From: Spirulina major PCC 6313
Lineage (GTDB): Bacteria > Cyanobacteriota > Cyanobacteriia > Cyanobacteriales > Spirulinaceae
Assembly (NCBI RefSeq): GCF_001890765.1
Contig: NZ_KV878783.1
Span: forward strand, 972,098-1,036,097
Direction of reading: 5' to 3'
DNA: 64,000 nucleotides
A program made the position numbers and the translations under genes. The notes beneath the pieces were generated by a model. The model was not told where the DNA came from, searched no databases, and saw only the letters and a list, made by a program, of their open reading frames with translations. This document shows positions 1-9,180 of the stretch, in pieces; the first letter of the stretch is position 1; each line of letters begins with the position of its first letter.

Positions 1-261
1 TCCAGCTAACACTGCTTGGATAACTGGAGATTCCCCATTCACAGACACGTAGGAGTGAAAAAATGGGGCGATCGCCTCGAAAATCCCTCCGATTCCTAGG
101 ATTAGACCGCTGCAACTCCAACCCTCGAACTAAATTTTCCAATGTAGCGTCCTAGACGCACAAATGACCCTAAAAATTGTTATCGTAACCGTCAGTCACT
201 AAGATTAAGCTGTGCTGCTGCGTGCGCGTCCTGTTTACGAACTCTCAAGCTAAGATTATCA

Positions 262-2454
262 ATGCTCAAGTTTCGTCCTCTCGTTGTTGTTAGTGCCGGG
301 GCTGTTATTGCACTGGGCTATGGTTTACCGGCTTCGGCTCAAGCGGTCTTTCCGTTTCGGTCGTCAGCATCTGCTCCGAATCCCGATGCTGCCATAGTTC
401 CGCCTGCCGTAGAGGTTGATACTGCTCCGGACTCGCCCTTGTCTTCGACCCCAGATGAACCGAATATAGACAAACTCGCGAAAGCACCGAGTCCGGTGTT
501 ACCGGATGACGAAAGGCGCGATCGCATCACGTCCCCCACCCCGGACATGACCCCACTGCCGTCACAGTTGGCCACAAGCTGGCAGGCTGATGATACCGCT
601 TGGGGCGATTCTGTGGTGGTTCGCAAACAGAATAAGCCGGGCGATCTCGACGCGATCGCCCTCACGCCCCCCGCAGAACCAGAGTCATCAGTGCTCATCC
701 CCCGCCGCGCCATGAGTGAGATCGGGATTGCGATCGCTGATCCCCTCCGAGCAGCGGATAATGGGGCGATCGCCCCAATCACGACACCAGACGCGATCGC
801 CCCCACCCAAACCCCGGATGATCTCGCCCTGTCCACCGCTACCCCCATCGCCCAGAGCGATCCCACCATTGACCCTGCCGATGATCCGGCCGAAGCGGTT
901 CCCCCCAGCGATACATTTGAGTTCCCCCCCCCAGAAGCTCCTTTCGACGAGGACGCTCCCTTCGGGACAACGGACGACATTCTTCTTGAGCCAGCCGAAG
1001 ATCCGGCTGAAGCCCCGGCTGTGGCCCCCGAACCCGTGCAGACCCTCCCCGATCCGGGCGCATCCGCCCAATTGATCGGCCCTGACAATCTTCAGGCTGT
1101 CTCGACCCCTGACTACCTCAACCCCAGCCAAAACCCGCTCCTCTTTCCCACCGAAGCCGATGAAGTCACCATCGACATCACCCAGCCGATTACGCTTCAG
1201 GAAGCGATCGCCCTCGCCCGACGCAACAACACCGACCTCCAAACCGCCCGCCTCAACCTCGATCGCGCCTACACCACCCTCGAAGAAGCCAAAGCCGGAC
1301 GCTTACCCACCGTTGACGGCAGCTTGAACCTCACCCGCACCAGTTCCGCATCCGGTGAACTGCAACGGGAAGCCGCCGGAGCCTTGAGCCAAGCCCTAGG
1401 CAATAACGACTCCACCAGCGACAGCCTCAACGCCGATGTAGAAGTCAACTACAACCTCTTCGACGGCGGCCGCACCACCGCCCTGATTCGCGAGGCCGAA
1501 CACCGCATTCGCATCAACCAACTCGAAGTCGAGCGACTCACCGAACAGATCCACCTCGACACCACCAACGCCTACTATCAACTCCAAGAGCGCGATCAAC
1601 GGGTTGGCATTGAAGAACAAGCCGTCGATCAAGCCCTGCAAACCCTCCGCGATGCTGAACTGTTGCAGCAAGCCGGATTAGGGACGCGCTTTGATGTAAT
1701 TCGCGCCCAGGTGGATTTAGCCAATAGTCAGCAGGCGCTCACCCAAGCTAACGCCGAGCAAAAGATCGCCCAACGGCAACTCGTTCAGGTGCTGGCCCTG
1801 GGTCAGCAGGTCAACGTCACCATTGCCGACGAAATCGACACCGTTCAACCCTGGGAACTGTCCCTCGAAGAAACCATCGTTTTGGCCTATCGCAATCGGG
1901 CTGAACTCGAACAACAACTGATTCAACGGGAAATCAACGAAGCCCAGCGCACCGTTGCCCTCGCGGCCGTGCGTCCCCAGGTGAGTCTGTTTGCCAACTA
2001 CAACCTCCTCGACCAACTCGACGACGACCAAGGCTTGGCCGATGGTTACAGCGTCGGGGCGCGGGTGCAATGGCGCTTTTTTGATGGGGGAGCCGCCCGC
2101 GCCCGCCGCCGAGGGGAAGAGATTGACATTGAACTGGCGGAAGTGGCGTTTGAAGAACAGCGCAATACAATCCGCCTGGAGGTGGAAACCGCCTACGAAA
2201 ACTCAATTGCCAACCAACAAAATATCCAAACGGCAAGCGAAGCGGTGCAACTGGCCGAAGAAAGCTTACGCCTGGCCCGGCTTCGCTTCCAAGCTGGGGT
2301 AGGGACACAGACGGATGTGATCGATGCGCAAACGGAACTAACGCGGGCGCGGGGCAATTTGTTGACGGCGATCGTCACCTACAATCGCTCGATCGCCGCG
2401 TTGCAACGGGCGGTGAGCAATGTGCCGGATAACCGTTTGTTTGATCTGCCCTAG
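262..2454 (+). CDS. tolC: TolC-family outer membrane efflux channel
   Basis: Outer-membrane component of type I secretion and drug-efflux systems. A signal peptide is visible (hydrophobic run, then ASA before QA at about residue 27). Residues about 30-295 form a low-complexity linker rich in Pro, Asp and Ala. Two outer-membrane efflux repeats follow, the first opening with TLQEAIALARRNNTDLQTA and the second with SLEETIVLAYRNRAELEQQ, each with the long helical heptads of the TolC barrel. At 730 residues it exceeds the usual 450-550, and the excess is the linker. The linker DNA carries several HIP1 palindromes in frame. No transporter or adaptor partner lies next to it, which is normal for a shared TolC. 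The family call is firm; the substrate is unknown. Confidence 0.93.
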   Translation: MLKFRPLVVVSAGAVIALGYGLPASAQAVFPFRSSASAPNPDAAIVPPAVEVDTAPDSPLSSTPDEPNIDKLAKAPSPVLPDDERRDRITSPTPDMTPLPSQLATSWQADDTAWGDSVVVRKQNKPGDLDAIALTPPAEPESSVLIPRRAMSEIGIAIADPLRAADNGAIAPITTPDAIAPTQTPDDLALSTATPIAQSDPTIDPADDPAEAVPPSDTFEFPPPEAPFDEDAPFGTTDDILLEPAEDPAEAPAVAPEPVQTLPDPGASAQLIGPDNLQAVSTPDYLNPSQNPLLFPTEADEVTIDITQPITLQEAIALARRNNTDLQTARLNLDRAYTTLEEAKAGRLPTVDGSLNLTRTSSASGELQREAAGALSQALGNNDSTSDSLNADVEVNYNLFDGGRTTALIREAEHRIRINQLEVERLTEQIHLDTTNAYYQLQERDQRVGIEEQAVDQALQTLRDAELLQQAGLGTRFDVIRAQVDLANSQQALTQANAEQKIAQRQLVQVLALGQQVNVTIADEIDTVQPWELSLEETIVLAYRNRAELEQQLIQREINEAQRTVALAAVRPQVSLFANYNLLDQLDDDQGLADGYSVGARVQWRFFDGGAARARRRGEEIDIELAEVAFEEQRNTIRLEVETAYENSIANQQNIQTASEAVQLAEESLRLARLRFQAGVGTQTDVIDAQTELTRARGNLLTAIVTYNRSIAALQRAVSNVPDNRLFDLP

Positions 2455-2529
2455 GGAAGATTGCAAAAAACTTTAAAAAAGTTAGCATTTCTTCATAAAA
2501 TGAAAGCAACCCGGATCGCAACGGCCTGT

Positions 2530-2667
2530 TTGACTGACTGGATAGCCCTCACCCCCGACCCCTCTGCCAGAGGGCGAGGGGAGCCGATCCATTGTTCCAG
2601 TTCCCTCTCCCCTAGGATGAGGGCGAGGGTGAGGGCTTGCCGGGATCTGGCTAATTTTGTCAGTCAA
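2530..2667. repeat. Imperfect inverted-repeat element (MITE-like)
   Basis: The outer arms TTGACTGAC (2530-2538) and GTCAGTCAA (2659-2667) are exact inverted copies. Inside them GCCCTCACCC (2545-2554) pairs with GGGTGAGGGC (2627-2636), and the interior holds further CCTC/GAGG-rich palindromic stretches. It has no coding content and sits between tolC and the ferredoxin gene. It resembles a short non-autonomous palindromic element; mobility is inferred from structure only. Confidence 0.6.
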
Positions 2668-2745
2668 CCAGTGCTACGGCTGCGGTTCGGGGCATCACCG
2701 ATGATTGATGCGCGTACATTATCACTGTCCGGAACAGGAGAACGA

Positions 2746-3057
2746 ATGGCTGACATTACCTTTATCAACGAAAAACAAGATCTCAAGCAGGATGTAATTG
2801 CGGCAGATGGTGCCAATTTGCGCCAAAAGGCGTTGGAAAATCGAGTGGATCTCTATACGTTGCGGGGTAAATTGACCAACTGTGGCGGCGCGGGCCAATG
2901 CGGGACTTGTATTGTCGAGGTGCTATCGGGGATGAATAATCTGTCGGAACGCACGGAGACCGAACAGAAGAAACTGAAGAAAAAGCCGGACACCTATCGC
3001 CTGGCGTGCCAAACTTTGGTGAATGGGCCGGTGACGGTGCGGACGAAGCCGCAATGA
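2746..3057 (+). CDS. [2Fe-2S] ferredoxin
   Basis: Small soluble electron carrier of 103 residues. The start is set at 2746 because GGAG lies 5 bases upstream and the protein then begins at the ferredoxin fold; the frame remains open upstream through the repeat element, but that part is not ferredoxin-like. Cluster ligands are Cys46, Cys52, Cys55 and Cys88 (C-x5-C-x2-C-x32-C). This differs from the C-x4-C-x2-C spacing of the main photosynthetic ferredoxin and is closer to the adrenodoxin/Isc type. psbM follows 59 bases downstream on the same strand. The electron-transfer partner cannot be read from the sequence. Confidence 0.9.
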   Translation: MADITFINEKQDLKQDVIAADGANLRQKALENRVDLYTLRGKLTNCGGAGQCGTCIVEVLSGMNNLSERTETEQKKLKKKPDTYRLACQTLVNGPVTVRTKPQ

Positions 3058-3116
3058 GAGTTGATGCCGAGGAATGATATTCTAGGGGTGTCGATTTCCG
3101 CAAGGGCTAAGGTTAT

Positions 3117-3227
3117 ATGCAGGTAAACGATTTAGGGTTTGTAGCCACATTAATGTTTGTGCTCGTTCCGACCGTTTTCTTGCTGATTCTGTATATTCAG
3201 ACGGCAAGTCAAAAGAGCAAGGGTTAA
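3117..3227 (+). CDS. psbM: Photosystem II protein PsbM
   Basis: Single-helix subunit at the photosystem II dimer interface in the thylakoid membrane. The 36-residue protein begins [18 protein letters not shown] and ends in a short polar tail (QTASQKSKG). Length, N-terminus and single hydrophobic helix all match PsbM. Like the ferredoxin gene before it, it lies on the plus strand and may share its transcript. It is easily missed because of its length. Confidence 0.95.
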   Translation: MQVNDLGFVATLMFVLVPTVFLLILYIQTASQKSKG

Positions 3228-3377
3228 GTCCTGTTCTAGAACGGATTCAGTCGTTCGGGCAGAACTCGGTTGCTAGGGCAATGGCTGAGGGGGTATTGTT
3301 TACCCCAAGAGTTTGCCCGAATTGATGCTTATTTCACCATCAAGACAATCTCATTTATTAGATCATCCTGAGCCACT

Positions 3378-3408
3378 TGATCGCACTCCCTGATGGGGCA
3401 GTGCGATT
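3378..3408. terminator. Hairpin between convergent genes
   Basis: ATCGCACT and AGTGCGAT are inverted copies around a CCC/GGG inner stem. The hairpin lies between psbM (plus) and the EI24-like gene (minus) and begins at the latter's stop codon. An AT-rich stretch follows on the plus strand. Shared termination is likely but the T-run is poor. Confidence 0.45.
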
Positions 3409-4234
3409 ATTCATTGGGGGCATCGCTGGGGGGCAGGCTGGGGGCGATGCGATCGCACCAAAACAGCGTCCCGGATGCGACACAGAGGGGAATCGTCAAC
3501 AGGTTCACCAAGGGCACGCTAATCAGCAGACAGCAGAGCAGGCTAAAGCTGCCACTGGCGGGAAATGTTCGTAAGACGAGGCGGAGTTTGTGGCGAAAGC
3601 GGAAGCGGCGGCGTTCGGAGGGGCCATCGAGAAAGTCGAGGCAGGTAATCAATGCAGTGAGGCTGAACCAGCCGATGGTAATCACAACGCCGCCGAGGCC
3701 GGGAATCCAACTGAGGAGAAGCAGAGCGATCGCACAACTACTCCAAAGAACGATTTTTTTGACTTCAAACAGCAACGCCCGGCCAATGTCGCGCACGATG
3801 CCCACATCAATCACGGTGGCACTGCCGAGGCGCGATCGCTCAATTTCCTCGGAGAGTCGCCCATACCAGGGAGCGCCGATCAGCGTGCCAAATTGCAACA
3901 ACAGAAAGCCGGTCAACAGCAGCAATGCCACGGTTAAGACCCCTTTCACTACTCCCGCCAAACCCACTAAGATCCAATCGATCACACCGAGCCAGGCCGG
4001 CAGGTTCGCCGTCCACAGATCCACCTGCTGATTGAGTTCCAGCGCCGCCCAATCTAGCCCAGACCAAGCGGGCAAGAGCAAACCGGCATAGAGGGCGATG
4101 CCCACCACAATATTGACAAACACGGGAATCGCAAAAAACTGTAACAGGCGGGGCGATCGCATCAACAATCGCAGGGCCCGTACTGGATAGGTCGTTCCCG
4201 CCACTAATCCCCGGATCATACCTGAGTTCCTCAA
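3407..4234 (-). CDS. EI24/CysZ-like membrane protein
   Basis: Predicted integral membrane protein of 275 residues with about four to five hydrophobic segments (near residues 33-55, 83-115, 145-185 and 225-255). The opening, MIRGLVAGTTYPVRALRLL, and the paired hydrophobic blocks are typical of the EI24 domain family, which includes the sulfate permease CysZ. Met6 (4219) is an alternative start and fits the family N-terminus slightly better. No sulfur-assimilation gene is adjacent, so sulfate transport is not supported here; only the family is claimed. Confidence 0.75.
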   Translation of the reverse strand: MRNSGMIRGLVAGTTYPVRALRLLMRSPRLLQFFAIPVFVNIVVGIALYAGLLLPAWSGLDWAALELNQQVDLWTANLPAWLGVIDWILVGLAGVVKGVLTVALLLLTGFLLLQFGTLIGAPWYGRLSEEIERSRLGSATVIDVGIVRDIGRALLFEVKKIVLWSSCAIALLLLSWIPGLGGVVITIGWFSLTALITCLDFLDGPSERRRFRFRHKLRLVLRTFPASGSFSLLCCLLISVPLVNLLTIPLCVASGTLFWCDRIAPSLPPSDAPNE

Positions 4235-4370
4235 CGCCTAACCCTGCCTATCTTAGGCGGTGTGGGACGTTTCAGTGAAGGGGGTTTTCCGATCCATTCC
4301 CTCGTTAAGCCCCACGGTCTCAAGGTGCAATGCTATAAAAAGATTGGCCGTAAATCTTGATCACTGTTGC

Positions 4371-4868
4371 ATGCCTGACCCAAAGCTGCGCCGCTTGCTC
4401 AATAATCTGACCCAAAAACTGCACCATGACACCTTGCTCCAGACCACGATGGATGAGTTGCGGGCGAGTCTGGATTGCGATCGCATCGTGCTCTATTACT
4501 TTTACCAACAATGGCATGGACAGGTGACGTTTGAAGCATTGCGATCGCCGCAACTGTCCATCTTGGGGTCGGTGGGAGGGGATGATTGCTTTAATGACAC
4601 CTATGCCCAGCAATATTTTGAGGGTCGCACGCGGGCCGTTGCGGATATTGAAGTTGAACCGCTGGCAGACTGTCACCGTGAGTTTTTGCGGGGGCTGCGG
4701 GTGCGGGCGAATTTGGTTGTACCCGTGTTGATTCCGGATGATCTGTGGGGGTTATTAATTGCCCATGATCAGGCCCCTCGTTCCTGGCAGACGGGGGAAA
4801 TTGCCGCCATGCAGGCCAGTGCGCGCATCATTGCCAATACCGCCGCGATTCGTCAGACGCACCGATGA
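4371..4868 (+). CDS. Single-GAF-domain protein, possible bilin binder
   Basis: A protein of 165 residues that is almost entirely one GAF domain. The ATG at 4371 is chosen because the upstream extension has no domain similarity. The domain has the cyanobacterial phytochrome-like pattern (RIVLYYF near residue 38, VRANLVVP, then LWGLLIAH) and keeps a Cys101-His102 pair in the region where cyanobacteriochrome GAF domains attach bilin. Many non-pigmented GAF domains share parts of this pattern, so chromophore binding is only possible. There is no kinase, cyclase or other output domain. It overlaps the following acyl ligase by 4 bases (ATGA), implying translational coupling. Confidence 0.82.
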   Translation: MPDPKLRRLLNNLTQKLHHDTLLQTTMDELRASLDCDRIVLYYFYQQWHGQVTFEALRSPQLSILGSVGGDDCFNDTYAQQYFEGRTRAVADIEVEPLADCHREFLRGLRVRANLVVPVLIPDDLWGLLIAHDQAPRSWQTGEIAAMQASARIIANTAAIRQTHR

Positions 4869-6448
4869 TCTTCCGGGAGCGGTTGCACGCTTGGGCCTGC
4901 CATACGCCTGATGCGATCGCAATCCACGCAGCCCAAGGAACACGCCTCACGTTCCAGCAATGGGAGCAGCAGAGCGAGCAATGGGGTCAACGCTTCGCCC
5001 AGGCAGGGATCATGCCCGGCGATCGCGTCGTGCTCATGGTTCCCGTAGGTCTGCCGCTCTATCTAATCCTCGCGGCCCTGTGGCAGCGGGGGGCGGTGGT
5101 GGTGGCGATCAATCCAGCGGTGGGAGCAGCGGCGATCGCTGCCGCTTGCGAGGCACTGCAACCCCGCGCCTGGTTGGCCAGTGGCTTGGGGTTGATGGTG
5201 CTAGGGCTGAGATCGCCCACGTTGCGCCGCATTCCGATCAAAATTCCCGTGGGCGGTTGGGCGGGGCGACTCTGGCAGGGGTTGCGATCGCCCCGCCCGC
5301 CCGTCGTCAATCCCGCCCCCGATCCTGACGCGGTGGCCCTAATTTCCCTCACCAGTGGCAGCACCGGCCCGCCCAAACTGATCCACCGCACCCATCACCA
5401 ACTCCGCGCCCAAGGGGAAGCCCTCGCCCCCATTCTCCACAGTCAACCGGGCGATCGCGAGTTGGCGATCCTGCCCCTCTTTGGTCTTGTCCATCTTGCC
5501 GCCGGGGGGACGCTGGTTTTGCCGCCTTTTCCGGTGCGATCGCTCGCTAAACTGTCCGGTCGTGCCCTGCTGCGAGTGATTCAGCAACAGCAGATCCACC
5601 GGTTGATCGCTTCCCCTACTATGTTCACGACCCTAATCAACGCCGCCCAGCGCGATCGCACCACTCTCCCCCACCTCCGTCAACTCTTCATCGGCGGTGC
5701 TCCGGTCTCGTTCCGTTGCCTTGATCATCTCCAGGCGATCGCCCCCCACGCCCAGATCACCCTCGTCTACGGCGCAACGGAGGCCGAACCCATCGCCACC
5801 CAACCCTACGCAGACATCACCGAGGGCGATTATCACCAAACCCACAGCGGCCACGGCCTCCTAGTCGGTCATCCCGTCCCCAGTCTCACCGTAGCGATCC
5901 TGAACCCCCACGCCCCCAACCCCAGCACCCCCGCCGCATTCACCGCCCACACCCTCCCCCCCGGCCAACCCGGCGAAATCCTCGTCACGGCTCCCCACCT
6001 CATCCCCCGGCCGGAGCCGCAACAGTTCAGCCTCGCGGGCCAGCGGTGGCATCGGACGGGGGATTTGGGGTATTGCGATCGCACTGGGCGGTTGTGGTTA
6101 TTGGGGCGGCGGGTCGGGTTAATTGAGGATGAGCGGGGCCGGTTGTATCCTTGGGCGGTGGAGGCGGTGGTCAATGAACATCCGGCGGTGGTGCGATCGG
6201 CGGTGGTGGGATGGCAGGGGCAACGGTTGCTCTATGTGCAGTGCGATCGCGCCCATCGACGCGGCCCCCGGTGGCACAACCTCCGCGCTACCCTGGCCGA
6301 GCAATTAACCTGGGCGCAGTGCGATCGGATCATCCCCATCCCCCGCCTCCCCGTCGAACCCCGCCACCACGCCAAAATCGACTATCGCCGCCTCTATCAA
6401 CATTTATCCCTGCCTATTTCAGAACAATGGCATAGTGATAGAGGGTAG
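4865..6448 (+). CDS. AMP-forming acyl-CoA ligase/synthetase
   Basis: Adenylates a carboxylic acid, probably a fatty acid, and passes it to CoA or another thiol. All core motifs are present in 527 residues: LTSGSTGPPK (near 165), YGATEAEP (near 300), RTGDLGY (near 390) and a late HHAKIDY lysine (near 505). The YGATEA motif resembles OleC-type ligases of long-chain olefin synthesis, but no oleA, oleB or oleD lies nearby, so that role is unproven. The start overlaps the GAF gene stop. A GAF sensor coupled to an adenylating enzyme is an unusual pair. Confidence 0.9.
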   Translation: MIFRERLHAWACHTPDAIAIHAAQGTRLTFQQWEQQSEQWGQRFAQAGIMPGDRVVLMVPVGLPLYLILAALWQRGAVVVAINPAVGAAAIAAACEALQPRAWLASGLGLMVLGLRSPTLRRIPIKIPVGGWAGRLWQGLRSPRPPVVNPAPDPDAVALISLTSGSTGPPKLIHRTHHQLRAQGEALAPILHSQPGDRELAILPLFGLVHLAAGGTLVLPPFPVRSLAKLSGRALLRVIQQQQIHRLIASPTMFTTLINAAQRDRTTLPHLRQLFIGGAPVSFRCLDHLQAIAPHAQITLVYGATEAEPIATQPYADITEGDYHQTHSGHGLLVGHPVPSLTVAILNPHAPNPSTPAAFTAHTLPPGQPGEILVTAPHLIPRPEPQQFSLAGQRWHRTGDLGYCDRTGRLWLLGRRVGLIEDERGRLYPWAVEAVVNEHPAVVRSAVVGWQGQRLLYVQCDRAHRRGPRWHNLRATLAEQLTWAQCDRIIPIPRLPVEPRHHAKIDYRRLYQHLSLPISEQWHSDRG

Positions 6449-6520
6449 CAATTGCGCCTGCTGCACCTCAATACAACCAGCCTTCAACCGTCATCAACCT
6501 TTTGCCATCAACCTTTTGCC

Positions 6521-6650
6521 ATAAGCACCCTACACGACCTAGAACGCATCATTCAACAACTCTCGCCGGAAGACCTTGCTGCGTTTCGAGCTTGATTTGC
6601 TGAATTTGATGCCCAGGCTTGGGATCAGCAATTTGAAAACGATTCAGAAT
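6521..6650 (+). pseudogene. Remnant of a small antitoxin-type gene
   Basis: Reading from 6521 gives ISTLHDLERIIQQLSPEDL, then AAFRA, a TGA stop, then FAEFDAQAWDQQFE. The stop falls where relatives of this short antitoxin-like family have a tryptophan (FRAWFAEFDAQAWD), so TGG to TGA is the likely lesion. The first codon is ATA rather than ATG. Similarity fades after about 6650. The rest of the gap (6650-6934) is AT-richer, with another short frame near 6739-6840 that I do not recognise; it could be what is left of a partner toxin. Confidence 0.6.
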
Positions 6651-6934
6651 TATGTTTCTCTCACCCTAAACTCGGAAGACCCAATATGCACAGACGCTTC
6701 TTATCTTGCTTTTTGTGATAGCTTTTCCTTATTATCACCGTCTATCCAGAAGACCCACATAAATTACTAAATGAGGCAGAACTAGTGATTAAGTGGCATC
6801 GGAATATTAACAATAAAGGTAACTTAGTCAATGCAATTTAGATGCTGATCAGCTTACTAACTTTTTATTACGTACATTGTTCGTCTTAACCTGAATTTTG
6901 GCGTTTTCAAGGGGAGCAGGCGAATCTTGGTCGC

Positions 6935-8293
6935 TCACGCCGCTGCTGAATGAGAGGTGAGGGTTTTTAATAAAGCGTCAATGCCGGCCACGGGCACGAT
7001 CGCACGTCCGAGGGTTTGCGCCACATCCGCCACGGTGAGGTCATCTAGAAAGCGGGTGTCGTCGTGTTTGAGCATCACCGAGGGGAGGAGAATTTGACCA
7101 GGGGTGGTGCGATCGCGCAGGCCGGTGATCAAGTCTTGGCCGGTGAGGAGTCCCGTCACGGTGATGTCTTGGCCCCAATAGTCGCTGCGGAGGGGGACGA
7201 GTTCCACGGTGAGATTCTCGACTTGGTTGAGGCGGGTAACGAGGGGCTGAAACGCATGTTCGACGGCGTTACCTACGACCCAGAGCCAGGTTTTTGGGGT
7301 GGGAATTTGGGACGGGAGGAGGCGATCGCAAGCCGTTTCAAACTCGTGAATAAACTGCCGAATCGAGCCGACCCCGTTGCCGATTTGGGGATAGTCCTCG
7401 TAATGGGATTCTGGGGGGAGGTCGGTTTGGGCAATGAGAAACCATTCATCGGCGAGCCAGGCGAAGGTGCTGCCGAGGGTCGCTTTAAATTCCGCTTGGA
7501 GGGCTTGGACTTGGGGGATTACCGTTTGGGCGTGGGCACGGCTGACGGGGGTGAGTTCGTCGGCATCGGGGCGAAAGCGGGTTAAGCCCACGGGGACGAC
7601 GGCGGCAGAGAGAACGGCAGGAATTTCGCCGCTGTGGAACTGGGCCAGGTCGCGCAGGGTGCGTTCTAATTGTGCGCCGTCGTTGATGCCGGGACAGACG
7701 ACGACTTGGGCGTGAATTTGGAGGCGGCGGGCTTGAAACCAGCGCAGTTGGTCGAGGATTTGACCGGCGCGATCGTTTTTCAGTAGGCGCGATCGCACTT
7801 CCGGGGCGGTGGCATGAACCGACACATAGAGCGGCGACAGGCGCATCTGTTCGATGCGCTCCCATTCTCGCGTAGTGAGATTGGTTAGGGTGAGGTAGCT
7901 ACCGTAGAGAAAACTGAGGCGATAGTCATCGTCTTTGTAATAGAGGCTTTCCCGTTTGCCGGGGGGCTGTTGGTCGATGAAGCAAAAGGGGCAGCGATTA
8001 TTACATTGAATCAACCCATCAAACAGCGCCGTTTCAAACTCTAGGCCCAGGTCATCATCGTAGTCTTTTTCGATTTCGATGGCGTGGCGTTTGCCCTGGG
8101 CATCGAGGACTTCGAGGGCAAGGACTTCATCGGCACAGAGGTATTGATAATCGATCAGGTCGCGGGGTTGAATGCCGTTAATCGAAGCGATCGCATCCCC
8201 CACCTCAAAGCCAATCTCCGCCCCAATCGAATCAGGCAGGACGCGACTAATTTTGGCCGGACGCAGGGACGGAACACTCATAACCACTCGCAC
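6935..8293 (-). CDS. PDZ/radical-SAM-like FeS protein (DUF512, TIGR03279 type)
   Basis: Conserved in cyanobacteria, biochemical role unknown. An N-terminal PDZ-like domain (residues about 8-60, with GDAIASING) is followed by a Cys cluster CNNRCPFC near residue 97, matching a radical-SAM-type C-x3-C-x2-C site, and a C-terminal DUF512 region. 452 residues is the usual length. The ATG at 8281 (MSVPSLRPAK) is an equally good start. The VWA gene ends about 140 bases upstream on the same strand. Confidence 0.88.
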   Translation of the reverse strand: MRVVMSVPSLRPAKISRVLPDSIGAEIGFEVGDAIASINGIQPRDLIDYQYLCADEVLALEVLDAQGKRHAIEIEKDYDDDLGLEFETALFDGLIQCNNRCPFCFIDQQPPGKRESLYYKDDDYRLSFLYGSYLTLTNLTTREWERIEQMRLSPLYVSVHATAPEVRSRLLKNDRAGQILDQLRWFQARRLQIHAQVVVCPGINDGAQLERTLRDLAQFHSGEIPAVLSAAVVPVGLTRFRPDADELTPVSRAHAQTVIPQVQALQAEFKATLGSTFAWLADEWFLIAQTDLPPESHYEDYPQIGNGVGSIRQFIHEFETACDRLLPSQIPTPKTWLWVVGNAVEHAFQPLVTRLNQVENLTVELVPLRSDYWGQDITVTGLLTGQDLITGLRDRTTPGQILLPSVMLKHDDTRFLDDLTVADVAQTLGRAIVPVAGIDALLKTLTSHSAAA

Positions 8294-8436
8294 AAAAAAG
8301 CATCTTCCATGATAACGCTCGACTCTCGCTCAGCGCAGACACCCAACAATGCAAGCAAGAGGAGGCAAGGTGATCCCGTCCTCGCTTCCCCTCACTGCAA
8401 CCGATACCATCAGGGCGCGATCGCCGGAGCAATCAA

Positions 8437-9060
8437 CTAAGAGATCAACGCATTCAGTAGCACATCCACTAAGGGCATTCCCTCTTCCACATCGGTGATT
8501 TTGACAGTATTCACAATGTCGAACTTCGCCCCCGCGTTTTCGAGTTGATCATCAAGGGCTGCTAAAAATTGAGTGGCGAGTTTGTCCCGCCCCACTTGGA
8601 TCAAAGAAATACCCAGTTCTTCATCCCGGTCAATTTTGCGCGAGGCTTCAATGATTAACCGCATCACGGATTTGCGATCGTCCGGTTCACCGTCGGTGAT
8701 CACGATAATGGTTTCACCATTGGGCTGGGTTTGGCCCGCTTCTTTCCGCTCAAAGTAATTCGTCAACGCATCGTAGAGGACAGTCGCAAGGTCAGTCTTG
8801 CCCATGGGGTCATGTTCGGCAAAGACTTGAGATACTTTATCGCTGGTGACGTTGTCGTAGCGTTTAAAGCGTCCGGAAAACAGGTAGACGGTAATGCCAT
8901 CAGGATCAAGCTCCTCGCATTTCTGGGCCAGGGCCAGGGTCGATTCTTGGACGGCTTGCCAACGACTCTTCCCGCCCGGCTGATCCTGAGTGGACATGCT
9001 GCCACTTTTATCGATGATCAGGGTGTAATCCCGCTGTTCAACAATCGAGTTATTCGCCAC
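8437..9060 (-). CDS. VWA-domain protein
   Basis: A single von Willebrand factor A domain of 207 residues, probably cytosolic since no signal peptide or helix is seen. The metal-ion-dependent adhesion site is intact: DKSGS near residue 18, a threonine in the GKTDLATVL segment, and TDGEPDD near residue 126. Such stand-alone cyanobacterial VWA proteins resemble TerY-type tellurium/stress proteins, but no ter genes are nearby. Binding partner unknown. Confidence 0.85.
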   Translation of the reverse strand: MANNSIVEQRDYTLIIDKSGSMSTQDQPGGKSRWQAVQESTLALAQKCEELDPDGITVYLFSGRFKRYDNVTSDKVSQVFAEHDPMGKTDLATVLYDALTNYFERKEAGQTQPNGETIIVITDGEPDDRKSVMRLIIEASRKIDRDEELGISLIQVGRDKLATQFLAALDDQLENAGAKFDIVNTVKITDVEEGMPLVDVLLNALIS

Positions 9061-9180
9061 GGTCGAATCAATCTCCTCGGATGGGTGTGCAAATCTTTAA
9101 GTGTCCTTAGCCTATCGAATCCTGTGGGCTAGGGGGTCAAAATTCTAGGTTTTGATCAGGATTTCGCCAAGTTTGACCGC

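Noticed and set aside
339-1088. Long minus-strand frame of 249 codons inside tolC
   Set aside because: It is antisense to the low-complexity Pro/Asp/Ala linker, whose GC-rich codons keep the opposite frame open; no motif is seen.
2461-2745. N-terminal extension of the ferredoxin
   Set aside because: It is translated from the inverted-repeat element and lacks ferredoxin features; a good ribosome site precedes 2746.
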